DNA of 64,000 nt, from assembly GCA_963831535.1 (NCBI GenBank), contig CAWHQP010000002.1, positions 248,001 through 312,000 of the forward strand, in the 5' to 3' direction. Below, one piece after another: positions 9,292-19,298 of the stretch. Position numbers and translations under genes: made by a program. This DNA comes from Bog-756 sp963831535 (GTDB taxonomy: Bacteria > Actinomycetota > Acidimicrobiia > Acidimicrobiales > RAAP-2). The first letter of the stretch is position 1. Each line of letters starts with the position of its first letter. Under the pieces are notes generated by a model. The model saw only the letters and a list, made by a program, of their open reading frames with translations. It had not been told where the DNA came from and ran no database searches.

Positions 9292-9807
9292 TCAGCCGAG
9301 AGGCCCGCGATCGCCCGCCTGGAGCAGATCGCTCAGCCGCTCGAGCACGGGTATGGCGCGTCGCACCACCCGCTGCTCCTCGCCGGTCAACTCGGCCATG
9401 GCCGCCCGCAGGACCTCGGTGTAGCGCGCCCGGAGCTCGTGGAGGAGGGCACCGCCCTGCACGGTGAGTCGGACCAGGCTGGCCCGCCCGTCGAGGGGAT
9501 CGGGTACCCGTTCGATCAGGTGGCGGTCGGCCAGGCTGTCGATGACCCGGCTCATGGTGGCCGCGGTGGTCCCCTCCAGCTCGGCGAGCGTTCCCAGCCG
9601 CACCGGTCCCGACTGTTCGACCCGGGCCAGAGCCGAGGACTGGGACGGAGTGATGTCCGATGCCGTCTTCGAGCGGAGCTGGCGCTGGATCCGCACCAGG
9701 GCCACGCGGAGGCCCGAGGCCTCCTCGACGTCACCGGTCGGTCCGTCGCCCCGCCCACCGGCCCGCTCCTCGCCCTTGGTCTGCAGCCTCATCGCTCCCC
9801 GATTCAC
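9292..9807 (-). CDS. MarR-family transcriptional regulator
   Basis: A 171-residue winged-helix regulator (start also possible at 9792). The DNA-binding region reads 'ITPSQSSALARVEQSG', 'RLGTLAELEGTTAATMSRVI' and 'LADRHLIERVPDPLDGR', the usual MarR helix-turn-helix and wing with the conserved DxR. It is divergent from an MFS drug exporter, with a perfect inverted repeat in between, so it is likely the ligand-responsive repressor of that exporter and of itself. Confidence 0.85.
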   Translation of the reverse strand: MNRGAMRLQTKGEERAGGRGDGPTGDVEEASGLRVALVRIQRQLRSKTASDITPSQSSALARVEQSGPVRLGTLAELEGTTAATMSRVIDSLADRHLIERVPDPLDGRASLVRLTVQGGALLHELRARYTEVLRAAMAELTGEEQRVVRRAIPVLERLSDLLQAGDRGPLG

Positions 9808-9829
9808 CGCCGATGGTGACCAGTATACT

Positions 9830-9845
9830 TAGTTTCCGACAACTA
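9830..9845. promoter_or_regulatory. Candidate MarR operator TAGTT-N6-AACTA
   Basis: A perfect inverted repeat TAGTTtccgacAACTA sits in the AT-rich 106-bp gap between the divergent MarR and MFS genes. Its size and symmetry suit a MarR dimer. Binding is inferred from position. Confidence 0.6.
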
Positions 9846-9913
9846 TCTATCAGCCCGCTCCCACCCTCCTTCGTGTGCCCGAGGGTGGTACCGGAGCCAG
9901 GCAGGGAGCTGGG

Positions 9914-11708
9914 ATGCCGCCGATCGCCGAATCGAAGAGCTACAAGTGGGTAGCGCTCACCAACACCACCATCGGCACGTTGATGGTCACCATCAACGCC
10001 TCGATCCTGCTCATCGCCCTGCCCGACATCTTCCGGGGCATCGGCCTCAACCCGCTCTCCCCCGGCAACACCTCCTACTTCCTGTGGATCCTGATGGGAT
10101 TCCTGCTGGTGACCTCGGTTCTGGTGGTCAGCTTCGGCCGGGTGGGCGACATCTTCGGTCGGGTGCGGATGTACACCCTGGGCTTCGCCATCTTCACCGT
10201 CTTCTCCGTTCTCCTGTCCGTCACCTGGATGACCGGACCGGACGCGGCCCTGTGGATCATCGTCATGCGGGTGGGCCAGGGGGTCGGGGGTGCCTTCATC
10301 TTCGCCAACTCCATGGCCATCATCACCGACGCCTTCCCACCCGGCGAGCGGGGATTCGCCATCGGCATCCACGGGGTGGCGGCCATCGGTGGCTCCTTCA
10401 TCGGTCTGCTCCTGGGCGGCCTGCTGGCCCCGGTCGAATGGCGACTGGTCTTTTTGGTGTCCGTGCCCTTCGGCATCTTCTCCACCCTGTGGGCCTACTT
10501 CAGGCTCCACGACAACGGCGTGCGCATCAAGGCCAGCATCGACTGGATCGGCAACATCGCCTTCGCCGTCGGTCTGGTGGCGGTGCTGACCGGCATCGTC
10601 TACGGGCTCCAGCCCTACGGCGGCCACACCATGGGGTGGACCAGTCCTTTCGTGCTGGCCTGCCTGGTCGGCGGCATCGCCGTACTCGCCGGGTTCGTGG
10701 TCATCGAGCACCACGTGGACGACCCCATGTTCCAACTGCACCTGTTCCGGTCCCGGTCCTTCACCATGGGCAACCTGGCCGGCCTCCTCGCCGCCCTGGC
10801 CCGGGGCGGCCTGCAGTTCATGCTGATCATCTGGCTGCAGGGGATCTGGCTCCCCCTGCACGGCTACAGCTTCGAGCAGACCCCGCTGTGGGCCGGCATC
10901 TACATGGTCCCCCTCACCGTGGGGTTCTTCATCTCGGGACCGCTGTCGGGTCGGCTGGCCGACCGCTTCGGCCCGCGTCCCTTCGCCACGGCCGGCCTGG
11001 TGCTCACCGGGATCAGCCTGCTCGGCCTGCAGGCCCTGCCCATGAACTTCCCGTACCCGCTCTTCGCCTTGATGCTCCTGCTCTTCGGTCTCTCCCTCGG
11101 CATGTTCGCCGCCCCCAACACCAGCGCCGTGATGAACAGCCTCCCGGCCAACCAGCGGGGTGCCGGGGGCGGGATGCTCAACACCTTCCAGAACTCGGCC
11201 AGCGTGCTGTCCATCGGCTTCTTCTTCACCGCTCATCACCCTGGGCCTGGCCTCGGCCCTCCCCCACGCGCTGTTCTCCGGACTCACCGCCCAGGGGGTA
11301 CCGGCCACGGCGGCCCGGTCCATCTCCCACCTCTCCCCCATCGGCAGCCTCTTCGCCGCCTTCCTCGGGATCAACCCCATCCACCAGCTCCTCGGTGCCC
11401 ACCTCCTGGCCCAGCCCGGCGTGCACGCCAGCTACCTGACCGGGAAGAGCTTCTTTCCCAACCTCATCGCCGGACCCTTCGGCAAGGGCCTGCGCCTGGC
11501 CTTCGTGATGGCCGCCGTCATGTGCTTCCTCGGCGCCGTCTTCTCGTGGCTCCGAGGACCGGGACAATCGGTCCAGATGCTGACGGCGACCGAGGAGGCC
11601 GAGGAGGGCCTGGCCGAGGTGGGCGACGTGGCCATGGCCGAGGTCGGGGCGGGTTCGACCGGCGCCTTCCTCGAACCCGAGACCGCCGCCGGGGCCCGGG
11701 GCTCCTGA
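9914..11708 (+). CDS. DHA2-type MFS multidrug transporter (one frameshift)
   Basis: A large MFS permease of the drug:H+ antiporter-2 (EmrB/QacA) type with about 14 hydrophobic segments. It starts MPPIAESKSYKWVALTNTT. Motif A is recognisable as 'GRVGDIFGRVRMY' and the helix 5 motif as 'GGSFIGLLLGGLLAPVEWR'. The frame breaks at about 11222-11232 after 'SIGFFFT' and resumes as 'LITLGLASALPHALFSGL', ending at 11708. It is divergent from a MarR repressor, so export of a toxic ligand is the likely role. A one-base assembly indel is a plausible cause of the break. Confidence 0.8.
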
Positions 11709-11710
11709 CC

Positions 11711-11728
11711 GGCCGGACTCGTCCGGCC
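11711..11728. terminator. Bidirectional hairpin terminator
   Basis: GGCCGGA-CTCG-TCCGGCC forms a 7-bp GC stem with a 4-nt loop, three bases after the MFS stop and between two convergent genes. It lacks a clear U-tract, as often in high-GC genomes. Confidence 0.55.
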
Positions 11729-11756
11729 CGACTCGACCCACACCGGCCGGCCCCGA

Positions 11757-12686
11757 CTACCCCACCTTCACCAGCAGCGATCCCCAGGCCATGCCGGCCC
11801 CAAAACCGGCCATGACGACCGTGTCACCGGCGTGCAGCCGGTGGGACTCGACGGCGGCGTCGAGGGCCAGCGGTATGGAGGCTGCCGACGTGTTACCCGT
11901 CTCCTCGACCACGGACAGGCACCGGTCCTCGGGAATCCCCAGCCTGGTCATGATGGCCTCGATGATGCGCTGGTTGGCCTGATGAGGTACGAGGAAGGAC
12001 ACATCCCCGACGGCACACCCGGCGTCGCCGAGCAGACGGGACACCGAGTCCGAACAGAGCCGGACGGCCTGTCTGAACACCTCGGACCCCTTCATGACGA
12101 AGGTTCCGCCGTGGTCGGCGAACAGGGCCCAGCCGAGGGAGCCGTCCATGCCGAGATCGGCCCACACGTCGTGCTCGGCGAGCGGTGAGCGCTCGAGGAC
12201 GATGGCCCCGGCTCCGTCGGCCATCAGGATGGCCGTGCTGCGGTCGAAGGGGTCGGTGATCCGGGACAGCTGTTCGGCCCCGATGACCAGGATCCGCCGG
12301 TGACTGGCGGTGAGACTGGTGGCGACGGCCGTAGCGTAGACGAAACCGGTACAGGCCACGTTGATGTCGAAGGCCGCGCAGTGCAGGCCCAGGCTGTCCT
12401 GAACCGCGGCCGACGTCGGGGGCAGGATCTGGTCCGGGGTGCACGTAGCCAGCACCAGACAGTCGATGTCCTCGGCGGCCAGGCCGGCCCGGGACAGCGC
12501 GTGGCGTGCCGCGCCGACGGCCAACTGCGAAGTCGGGCCCCCGTGACGGCGACGGGCGATCCCCGTGCGGGTCCGGATCCACTCGTCGCTGGTCTCGAGA
12601 TACGAGGCGAAATGGTCGTTGGTGACCACGACGTCGGGCAGGGAATGCCCGACGCCGGTGATCTTCGCTCGTCCCATGAGAGGCAT
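11757..12686 (-). CDS. Beta-ketoacyl-ACP synthase III family protein
   Basis: A 309-residue KASIII (FabH-like) condensing enzyme. The catalytic triad is complete: Cys in 'NVACTGF' near residue 112, His in 'PHQANQRI' near 235 and Asn in 'GNTSAASIP' near 262. The C-terminus has the typical 'GFGAGMAWGSLLVKV'. The start at 12686 (MPLMGRAKITGVG) is preceded by GGAG at 9 nt; 12677 is an alternative. No acyl carrier protein or other FAS gene is adjacent, so it may prime fatty acids or serve a separate condensation. Confidence 0.85.
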   Translation of the reverse strand: MPLMGRAKITGVGHSLPDVVVTNDHFASYLETSDEWIRTRTGIARRRHGGPTSQLAVGAARHALSRAGLAAEDIDCLVLATCTPDQILPPTSAAVQDSLGLHCAAFDINVACTGFVYATAVATSLTASHRRILVIGAEQLSRITDPFDRSTAILMADGAGAIVLERSPLAEHDVWADLGMDGSLGWALFADHGGTFVMKGSEVFRQAVRLCSDSVSRLLGDAGCAVGDVSFLVPHQANQRIIEAIMTRLGIPEDRCLSVVEETGNTSAASIPLALDAAVESHRLHAGDTVVMAGFGAGMAWGSLLVKVG

Positions 12687-12898
12687 GGTGGTCTGCTCCG
12701 CGCTGCAAGGGGGGGACACCGCGCCCACTCCCGATGGACCGCCAGGGAGAGCCCGATGCGTTCCCCGCCATTCAACATCGGCGTAGGCCCCGCGCCAATT
12801 CCGATGACACAGGTTCTAGTCCCGATGACGCCCAGTGTGTGGACGTCGAAGAGGGGCGGCTTCTACCCGTCGGTAACCTCAAACGTTCCGGTGGGCGT

Positions 12899-13762
12899 TC
12901 AGCGGGGGACGTAGTCGAAGGTGTCCGGGTCGGGCCCGGTCCGTTCGTCACGGTTCAGACCGGTGATGGCCTCCATGGCATCGTCCCCGAGATCGAAGTC
13001 GAAAATCTCGAAGTTCTCCCGCACCCGGGAGGCGGTCACCGACTTCGGGAAGACGATGTCGCCCCGTTGGATGTGCCACCGGAGCACCACCTGGGCCGGC
13101 GTCCTCGCCACGGCCTCGGCCACCCCAGCGATGACCGGGTCGTCGAGCACCAGACCCTGGGCGATCGGCGACCAGGCCTCGGTGGCGATCCCGTGATCGG
13201 TGTCGTACTTCCGCAGAGGGTCCTGGGTCAGGTACGGATGGATCTCGATCTGGTTCACTGCGGGCACCACGTCGCTCTCGTCCCGCAACCGGTCGAGGTG
13301 GTGGGGCTGGAAGTTGGACACACCCACCGACCGGGCCCGTCCCTGGCGCTGGAACTCGGTGAGCGTCAGCCAGGTGGCCACGAAGTCGCCGTCGTAGAGG
13401 GTGGGGAGGGGCCAGTGGATGAGGAAGAGGTCGACGTAGTCGAAGCCCAGGGCGTCGAGTGTCCCATCGAAAGCCTTGCGGGCGTCATCGGGCCGGTGGA
13501 ACTGGTTGTTGAGTTTGCTGGTGATGAACACCTCGGACCGATCCAGCCCGGACCCGGACACCGCCTCGCCGACCTCCCGTTCATTGCCGTACATCTCGGC
13601 GGTGTCGATGTGCCGATACCCGATCTCCAAAGCCCGGGTAGTGGCGGCCGCGGTCTCGGCCGGCGTGATCTGGAACACCCCGAACCCGAGTTGGGGGATG
13701 AGGTGGCCGTCGTTCAGTGTGACCCTGGGCACGCTCCCCGGTCCCGATGCGGTCTGGTCCAT
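12899..13762 (-). CDS. Aldo/keto reductase (2,5-diketogluconate reductase type)
   Basis: A 287-residue NADPH-dependent aldo/keto reductase. It has the signature 'GYRHIDTAEMYGNEREVG' with catalytic Asp and Tyr near residues 52-57, Lys in 'FITSKL' near 82, and His in 'LIHWPLP' near 115. The cofactor loop is 'FPKSVTASRVREN'. This layout matches the AKR5-like group of small-carbonyl reductases. The substrate cannot be read from sequence, and the gene stands alone between unrelated neighbours. Confidence 0.88.
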   Translation of the reverse strand: MDQTASGPGSVPRVTLNDGHLIPQLGFGVFQITPAETAAATTRALEIGYRHIDTAEMYGNEREVGEAVSGSGLDRSEVFITSKLNNQFHRPDDARKAFDGTLDALGFDYVDLFLIHWPLPTLYDGDFVATWLTLTEFQRQGRARSVGVSNFQPHHLDRLRDESDVVPAVNQIEIHPYLTQDPLRKYDTDHGIATEAWSPIAQGLVLDDPVIAGVAEAVARTPAQVVLRWHIQRGDIVFPKSVTASRVRENFEIFDFDLGDDAMEAITGLNRDERTGPDPDTFDYVPR

Positions 13763-14016
13763 GCGTAATCCTCCTCGTAGTCCATGTTCTCGAGCAACCG
13801 GCCGTGCTCCTGCCCGGGGGAACCGGCCACCGTCACCGGTGGGTACCGTCTGCGACCAGTATGGTCCCCGGTCGTCGGTCGGTCACTCCCTCGGAGCCGC
13901 CGGTGGGCGGTACGCTGCCGGGGGATCCGGGGCCTGCGACTACCAGCTGCCCACGAGCAGTGGTGGGTCACCCGGCGAGCGACCCACCGATGGAGAGCCG
14001 ATGAGCCGGTGAGCGA

Positions 14017-14721
14017 GTGACGGAGGACGAGGCGGGCGCACGGAGGTCCCTCGGCCCGGTTCGCCGCTCAGGGGGAACCGATCAGGGCGAACCCCGCTGG
14101 CCGATGGCGGTGGCCGTGCTGGCCACCGGCGTCCTGCGGGCCGGGCTGCCGACCCACCTGCGGGCCGGCGACTCACGGTGGCTCTACCTGGTGGTGGTGA
14201 CCGTACTGCTCGGCATCCTGATCATCGGCGATCCGGGGCGCATCGACCGCGACAAGCGGTGGCTGCGCATCATGACCGTGTCCCTGATCGGACTGATCTC
14301 CCTGGTCAACGCCACTGCGGCTGTTCGGCTCGTCGCCAGCATCCTGAGCACCCAGCCCTTCACCAATGACGCCAACACACTGTTGATCAGCGGTGGGGCC
14401 ATCTGGCTCACCAACGTGATCGCCTTCGGACTCTGGTACTGGGACGTAGACAGTGGCGGTGCCGCCGCCCGGGCCCGTGGTCCGGTGGCGCACCCGGCCT
14501 TCATCTTCCCCGAGATGATCAATCCCCAGTTCGTGCGAGCCGGGTGGTATCCGAAGTTCGTCGACTATCTGCACCTCTCCTTCACCACTGCCACCGCCTT
14601 CAGCCCGACCGACGTGTCTGCGGTCAGGCCGTGGGCCAAGCTCATGATGATGGCCGAAGAGTCCATCTCGCTGGTGGTGGCGATTCTGGTGGTGGCACGC
14701 GCCGTCAACATCCTCAAGTAG
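14017..14721 (+). CDS. Conserved membrane protein of unknown function
   Basis: A 234-residue protein with four to five membrane segments (for example WLYLVVVTVLLGILII, VSLIGLISLVNATAAV, SISLVVAILVVARAV). The C-terminal part 'FVDYLHLSFTTATAFSPTDVS' resembles a conserved block in uncharacterised actinobacterial membrane proteins, and 'NVIAFGLWYWDVD' is another. The GTG at 14017 is the first usable start and gives a charged soluble leader of about 30 residues. The function is unknown. Confidence 0.7.
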   Translation: MTEDEAGARRSLGPVRRSGGTDQGEPRWPMAVAVLATGVLRAGLPTHLRAGDSRWLYLVVVTVLLGILIIGDPGRIDRDKRWLRIMTVSLIGLISLVNATAAVRLVASILSTQPFTNDANTLLISGGAIWLTNVIAFGLWYWDVDSGGAAARARGPVAHPAFIFPEMINPQFVRAGWYPKFVDYLHLSFTTATAFSPTDVSAVRPWAKLMMMAEESISLVVAILVVARAVNILK

Positions 14722-14759
14722 GCGTGGGCGGGGAGCCGGTCCGCGCCCGGAGGGTGCCC

Positions 14760-15859
14760 TCAGTCGAAGGCCCCGGTCCGCAGGCACTCCGCCACGGCCT
14801 CTTCGATGCACCTGGCCGTGTCGCTGAACGCCCGTTCCGGTCCGAACCGCTCGGTGAGCGAGACCACCGTGGCGCCGGACGCCGTGGCCGACCGCGCCGC
14901 CCGATCCGAGACCCGGCCGGCGATGATCACCACCGGGACACCCGCTGACGAGGCGTCCGCCAGCACCGAGCCCACCACCTTGCCCAACAAGGAGGTTTCG
15001 TCGAAGGCGCCCTCGCCCGTCACCACCACCCGACAGGCACGGAGGGCATCGTCGAAGCCCAGCAGCTCGGAGACCACCCGGTAGCCGGACCGCAGCCGAC
15101 CGCCAAGGGCCACGATGGCTCCGCCGAGACCGCCGGCCGCTCCCGCGCCGGGCACCGACCGCACGTCGATGCCGTACCGGTCCTGGTACCGCCGGGCCAG
15201 ACCCTCGAGCCGTTCGACCAACATCGCCACCTGGACACCGTCGGCTCCCTTCTGGGGCCCGAACCGGGGGGCGGCCTCGACGAACCCCACGTCCACGTCG
15301 CAGGCGCCGACCAGCTCCACCCCACCGAGGCCCCCCGCCTCCTCGATGGCCGCGATCGCGCCCCACCCTCCGTCGGTGGTGGCCGATCCACCCAGCCCCA
15401 CCACCACGGTGCCGTTCCCGGTCTCTCCCGACCGGTCACCGGCGGCGAGCGAGCGGGCAGCGGCCACGACGAGCTGGCCCGTGCCCCGGGTGGATGCCCG
15501 CAGCGGGTCGTTCCCCTCGGCGCCGCCGGCGAGCAGCAGTCCGGAGGCCTGAGCCATCTCCACCACCGCCACCGTCCCGACGCGTAGCCACCTGGCCGTC
15601 ACCGGCCGGCCGAGTGGTCCCTCGACCTCAATCTCCTCCCGCTGACCCCCCACCGCTCCGAGCGCCTCGAGCAGTCCCTCCCCCCCGTCGGCCAGCGGGA
15701 TCTGGCGCGTGCTCCACCCGAGAGAGGAGGCACCCCGGGCCATGGCCTCGGCCGCCTCTCCGGCGGTGGCGGTGCCCCGGAATTGTCCGGGGCGGCAAGC
15801 AGCAGCGGCAACTCACCGACCCCGGCGGCGAAGGGACAAGGCCCGGTGGCCGCGGTCAT
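14760..15859 (-). CDS. Glycerate kinase, GlxK/GarK type (one frameshift)
   Basis: A type-1 glycerate kinase that phosphorylates D-glycerate. The main frame contains 'PLADGGEGLLEAL', 'GTGQLVVAA', 'VGLGGSATTDGGWGA' and 'VVTGEGAFDETSLLGK', all hallmarks of the family. The usual N-terminal motif 'APDNFRGT' is present only if one T is added at about 15784. Upstream, 'LPLLLAAPDN' reads in another frame, and the main frame then gives 'FRGTATAGEAAEAMARG'. The start at 15859 (MTAATGPCPF) is a best guess. The frameshift is probably an assembly error. Confidence 0.75.
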
Positions 15860-15978
15860 CTCGCCGCTCGGCCCTACGATCCATGCCCCTGTCTTAGTCG
15901 ACCAGGTCGCCACCCGGGGCCCCGGTGGGGCCGAGCCCCGTCAGCCCGAGCTGACGAGTATTCTCCACGCCGGGGGGC

Positions 15979-16650
15979 ATGCCTGCTCGCCGCACGCACG
16001 TCTCTATGGACCCCTCCGCCGACGACACGACCGGATCCGTCGCCACCGCCGAGACCGCCGACACCGCACCTCGGGGCACGAGGCGCTCCGACGAACGGGT
16101 GTGGAAGCTGCTGGCCGCCGTGGCCGCCCTGGTCCTCATCGGATTCATCGTGTTCGTGGTGACCCGGCCCCGGCACGCCAGGGTGACGACCTTCCCGGCC
16201 TCCCCTCCGGCCACGCTGCCCGTCGGCAGCACCGCTCCCGCCTTCACCCTGCCCCGTCTGGGCGGTGGGCCGGCGGTCACCCTGACCTCCACCCGGGGTA
16301 CCCCGACGGTCGTCAACTTCTTCGCCTCATGGTGCCCCGACTGCAAAGCGGAGTTGACCGCCTTCGGAACCCTGGCCGCCCGAACCGCCGGCCGGATGAC
16401 GGTCATCGGCGTGGACTCGAACGACTACAGCGGGGCCGCCGCCGCGCCCCTGCTGGCCGCGGCCAAGGCCACCTACCCGGTGGGCGTGGACCCCAACGCC
16501 ACGGTGGCCACCTCCTACCGGATCGACGCCCTCCCAGTCACCTACTTCCTCGACGGCCAGGGCCGGGTGGTCCATGTGTCCTTCGGCACCCAGACCCTGG
16601 CCTCCCTGGAGCACTGGAGTGCCGTGCTGACCGGTTCGGTCGCCGCATGA
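15979..16650 (+). CDS. Membrane-anchored TlpA-like thiol-disulfide oxidoreductase
   Basis: A 223-residue thioredoxin-fold protein with one N-terminal anchor (LLAAVAALVLIGFIVFVV) and an extracytoplasmic redox domain. The active site 'FASWCPDCKAEL' lies near residue 116-126, followed by 'IDALPVTYFLDGQGRVV' with the cis-Pro. It overlaps the following SCO gene by ATGA, and the operon faces the cytochrome oxidase cluster, so a role in reducing CuA-site cysteines or SCO is likely. Start 16006 is an alternative. Confidence 0.82.
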   Translation: MPARRTHVSMDPSADDTTGSVATAETADTAPRGTRRSDERVWKLLAAVAALVLIGFIVFVVTRPRHARVTTFPASPPATLPVGSTAPAFTLPRLGGGPAVTLTSTRGTPTVVNFFASWCPDCKAELTAFGTLAARTAGRMTVIGVDSNDYSGAAAAPLLAAAKATYPVGVDPNATVATSYRIDALPVTYFLDGQGRVVHVSFGTQTLASLEHWSAVLTGSVAA

Positions 16651-17579
16651 GCGGTGATGCCCCGGTCCGGGATGAGGGCGACGGTTCCGTCGATGGCGAC
16701 ACCCGCCGTCCCGGCGCCGTCCTCTCCGAGGCGGAGCGGGCCGCCGCGTTCACCTCCGGTCAGGCCCCCGTTGACCGCCGGGCCGCGCTCCGGGCCGGGA
16801 GCGTCCCGGTACCGCGCCGGTTCGTGTTGTGGGTCATCGTCGCGTTCGCCGTGCTCGGCCTGGGGGGCGTCGTGGCCGAGCACGTCATCGGAAACTCCGG
16901 GGTCGAATCGGTGATCTCCACACCGCTGACCACCCTGGCCGGTACCGGCTCCACACCGCCGTCCACGCCCGAGGTCCCCACAGGTCCGGCGGTGGGCGCC
17001 TCACCGGCCGCGGTCATCGGGCTCCGACACCTGGCGGCGACGGCACCACCGGCATTGGACCTGACCGATCAGGAGGGCAGCCCGTGGTCCCTGTCATCGG
17101 TTCGGGGAAAGGTGGTGGTGGTGTCCTTCCTCAACGCCGAATGCAACGACGTCTGTCCGGTCCTGGGTGCCGAGATCGTCCAGGCCGACCGTCTGCTCGG
17201 ATCCCGGGCGTCGTCGGTGGCCTTCGTGATCGTCAACACCGACCCCTTGGAGACCTCCCTGTCCGTCACACCCCCCGTCCTGAGCCAGACCGGCCTCGGC
17301 TCCCTTCCCAACATCACCTTCCTCACCGGAAGCCTGCGTGACCTCAGCCAAGTCTGGAGGGCCTACGGTGTCACCGTGGCCGTGAGCAACACCACCCGCC
17401 TGGTCAGTCACAATGACCTCATGGAGTTCATCAACCCCACCGGCCGGTTCGCCCTGCAGGCCACTCCGTTCGGCGATGAGGACAGCCTCGGCGCCTACAG
17501 CCTCGATCCCACCACCATCCACACATTCGCCGAGGGGGTCGCCACCGCGGCCGGCGGCCTCATCAGGAGCCGGTCGTGA
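16647..17579 (+). CDS. SCO1/SenC-family copper chaperone
   Basis: A 310-residue membrane-anchored SCO protein, likely delivering copper to the CuA centre of oxidase subunit II. A hydrophobic anchor (FVLWVIVAFAVLGLGGVVAEHVI) precedes the thioredoxin-like domain with 'SFLNAECNDVCPVL', giving the CxxxC copper motif near residue 166. The start overlaps the TlpA-like stop (ATGA) and its own stop overlaps the next gene (GTGA). The distal His usual in SCO could be in 'VSHNDLMEFINP'. Confidence 0.82.
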   Translation: MSGDAPVRDEGDGSVDGDTRRPGAVLSEAERAAAFTSGQAPVDRRAALRAGSVPVPRRFVLWVIVAFAVLGLGGVVAEHVIGNSGVESVISTPLTTLAGTGSTPPSTPEVPTGPAVGASPAAVIGLRHLAATAPPALDLTDQEGSPWSLSSVRGKVVVVSFLNAECNDVCPVLGAEIVQADRLLGSRASSVAFVIVNTDPLETSLSVTPPVLSQTGLGSLPNITFLTGSLRDLSQVWRAYGVTVAVSNTTRLVSHNDLMEFINPTGRFALQATPFGDEDSLGAYSLDPTTIHTFAEGVATAAGGLIRSRS

Positions 17580-18250
17580 GCGACACCGGCCCGGGGGACC
17601 CGCTCCCCAACGACCCCTTCACCCTGGAGGGCATCATCGCCCAGGAGCCGGTCAAGCCGCCCTGGTACCGGCGGGGCTGGGTCCTGGTCGCCGCGGCCGT
17701 GGCCGCCCTCGTCGTGGCCTCGGTCCTCGTGGACCTGCCCACCACCACCACGACGGCGACCGACACCTCCGACCAGGTGGCGGTGATGAAGCAGATCAAC
17801 TCGGCCATCGCCGGCTGCTCCTACGCGGCCAAGGAGACCTTCTTCATCTACCACGGCCTGCAGACCCATGCGCTCAGCTCCGCCGACGTGGCCGAGTCCC
17901 CGTCCATGCTCCGCGACGACCAGGAGGCCTGCTCGTTCACCAGCAGTTCCATCTACGACCTGTCCAACGTGGAGGGCACCGGCACGCCGGCCGGCAAGGA
18001 CATCAACCAGGTGGTCGTGGTCACCACCACCTGGGCCACCTCGGACGCCCTGGCCGCCATCGAGGACATCCAGACCCTCACCAACGACCCGAAGGACACC
18101 ACCGCACTGGCCGATCTGCCCAAACGGGAAGCCCAGCTGGCCCAGGACAGGGCCAAAGCCGACGGCCTGGTGGCATCGGCCGACAGGATCCTGCACGCAC
18201 ACCTGCCTATGCCCGACCTTCCCAGCCTCCCCCGGCCCTCCTCGAGCTGA
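17576..18250 (+). CDS. Single-pass membrane protein of unknown function
   Basis: A 224-residue protein starting with GTG inside the stop of the SCO gene. It has a cytosolic leader, one membrane helix (GWVLVAAAVAALVVASVLV) and an extracytoplasmic domain with 'CSYAAKETFFIY' and 'QEACSFTSSSIYDL', two cysteines that could form a disulfide. I do not recognise the family. Tight coupling with TlpA-like and SCO genes suggests a role in oxidase maturation. Confidence 0.65.
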   Translation: MSDTGPGDPLPNDPFTLEGIIAQEPVKPPWYRRGWVLVAAAVAALVVASVLVDLPTTTTTATDTSDQVAVMKQINSAIAGCSYAAKETFFIYHGLQTHALSSADVAESPSMLRDDQEACSFTSSSIYDLSNVEGTGTPAGKDINQVVVVTTTWATSDALAAIEDIQTLTNDPKDTTALADLPKREAQLAQDRAKADGLVASADRILHAHLPMPDLPSLPRPSSS

Positions 18251-18262
18251 GGTCCGCGGGGA

Positions 18263-19111
18263 TCAGGCCCCGGACTGGCCGCCCTCGACGGTCCGTCCCC
18301 GGATCCGCTCCACCCGGAGGAGATGGTGGAGCTCCTCGTCGGGGTCCTCCTCGGACTGCAGCCACTGGATCAGGTTCCAGAACACCACGGGAATGAACGC
18401 ACAGCCCGAGATGAACCACATCATCCCGGTGGTCAGCTGCTGATCGGCCGACAGGCTGAACCCGGTGCCGGCATGGTGGATGAAGGCCGGATACCACGAG
18501 GCGTGCGACAATCCGACCAGGTAGGCCAGGATCCAGATGGCCCACATGGACACGGCGGCCAGCGCCACCCGGTGGGGACGGGACAGCCGGGGTATGAGCG
18601 GCGGAGACTCCACCAGCTCCAGCCACAGCCCGGTCCCCACCGCCACCAGGGTGGCTGCCTCCACCACCACCAGCCACGGGTGTCGGACGAGGGCGTCGAC
18701 GCTGGCCGGGATCCTCCAGAGGATGGCCCCGGCCAGGTACAGGGCGAAGAAGCAGGCGCTCCGGAGCGCCTCGGGATGGCGACGTCGTCCCCGGGCCAGC
18801 CGGTCCACCGCGGGGAGCCAGTCGGCGGCTGACGCCGCGCCGGGGCCGCCCGTCGCGGGAACGGCGGGCGAGGCCAATCCCAGCCGCCGCCACGGGGCCC
18901 CGACGGCCAGCAGCGCCGGTATCACCACCCCGAGGATCGAGTACTGGATGGCCTCGGCGAACTCGTAGCGAAGGGCCTCGGTGGCCAGGGGTGGCACCAG
19001 GCACACGGCCAGGAGCACCAGGGCCACGACGAGCACCACGTCCCTACCGGACCGGTGGGTGTCTGCGCTGGACGGCTGCGGGGACCGGTCTGACTCGGCC
19101 CCGACCGTCAC
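18263..19111 (-). CDS. CtaG-family cytochrome c oxidase assembly protein (copy 1)
   Basis: A 282-residue polytopic protein of the caa3-type oxidase assembly (CtaG) family. The C-terminal signature 'SLSADQQLTTGMMWFISG' with preceding 'SHASWYPAFIHHAG' matches the conserved His/ADQQ region. The GTG start overlaps the stop of a small upstream membrane gene (GTGA). It is the distal gene of the cox operon. CtaG proteins are thought to help insert copper at CuB. Two more paralogs occur in the window. Confidence 0.82.
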   Translation of the reverse strand: MTVGAESDRSPQPSSADTHRSGRDVVLVVALVLLAVCLVPPLATEALRYEFAEAIQYSILGVVIPALLAVGAPWRRLGLASPAVPATGGPGAASAADWLPAVDRLARGRRRHPEALRSACFFALYLAGAILWRIPASVDALVRHPWLVVVEAATLVAVGTGLWLELVESPPLIPRLSRPHRVALAAVSMWAIWILAYLVGLSHASWYPAFIHHAGTGFSLSADQQLTTGMMWFISGCAFIPVVFWNLIQWLQSEEDPDEELHHLLRVERIRGRTVEGGQSGA

Positions 19112-19206
19112 CGGTGGCTACGCCGCTGGAAGAAGCCCCACAACAACACCACGAAGAGGGTGCCGAGTGGGATGGCAAGCGTCAGGACCTGGGGCCCGAT
19201 GAACAT
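19108..19206 (-). CDS. Small single-helix membrane protein in cox operon
   Basis: A 32-residue peptide (MFIGPQVLTLAIPLGTLFVV, then LLWGFFQRRSHR) made of one helix with a basic tail. Its stop overlaps the CtaG start by GTGA, which supports translation. A GTG at 19224 would add six residues. It may be a small oxidase subunit or an assembly peptide, but no family can be assigned from so short a sequence. Confidence 0.5.
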   Translation of the reverse strand: MFIGPQVLTLAIPLGTLFVVLLWGFFQRRSHR

Positions 19207-19298
19207 GTCTGTGGCAAGACTCACTGGCCGACCAACCTCGCTGTCATTCCGTGGGACCCATGGTACTCGGGCGATTTGTCCACGATCAATCACCCGAG

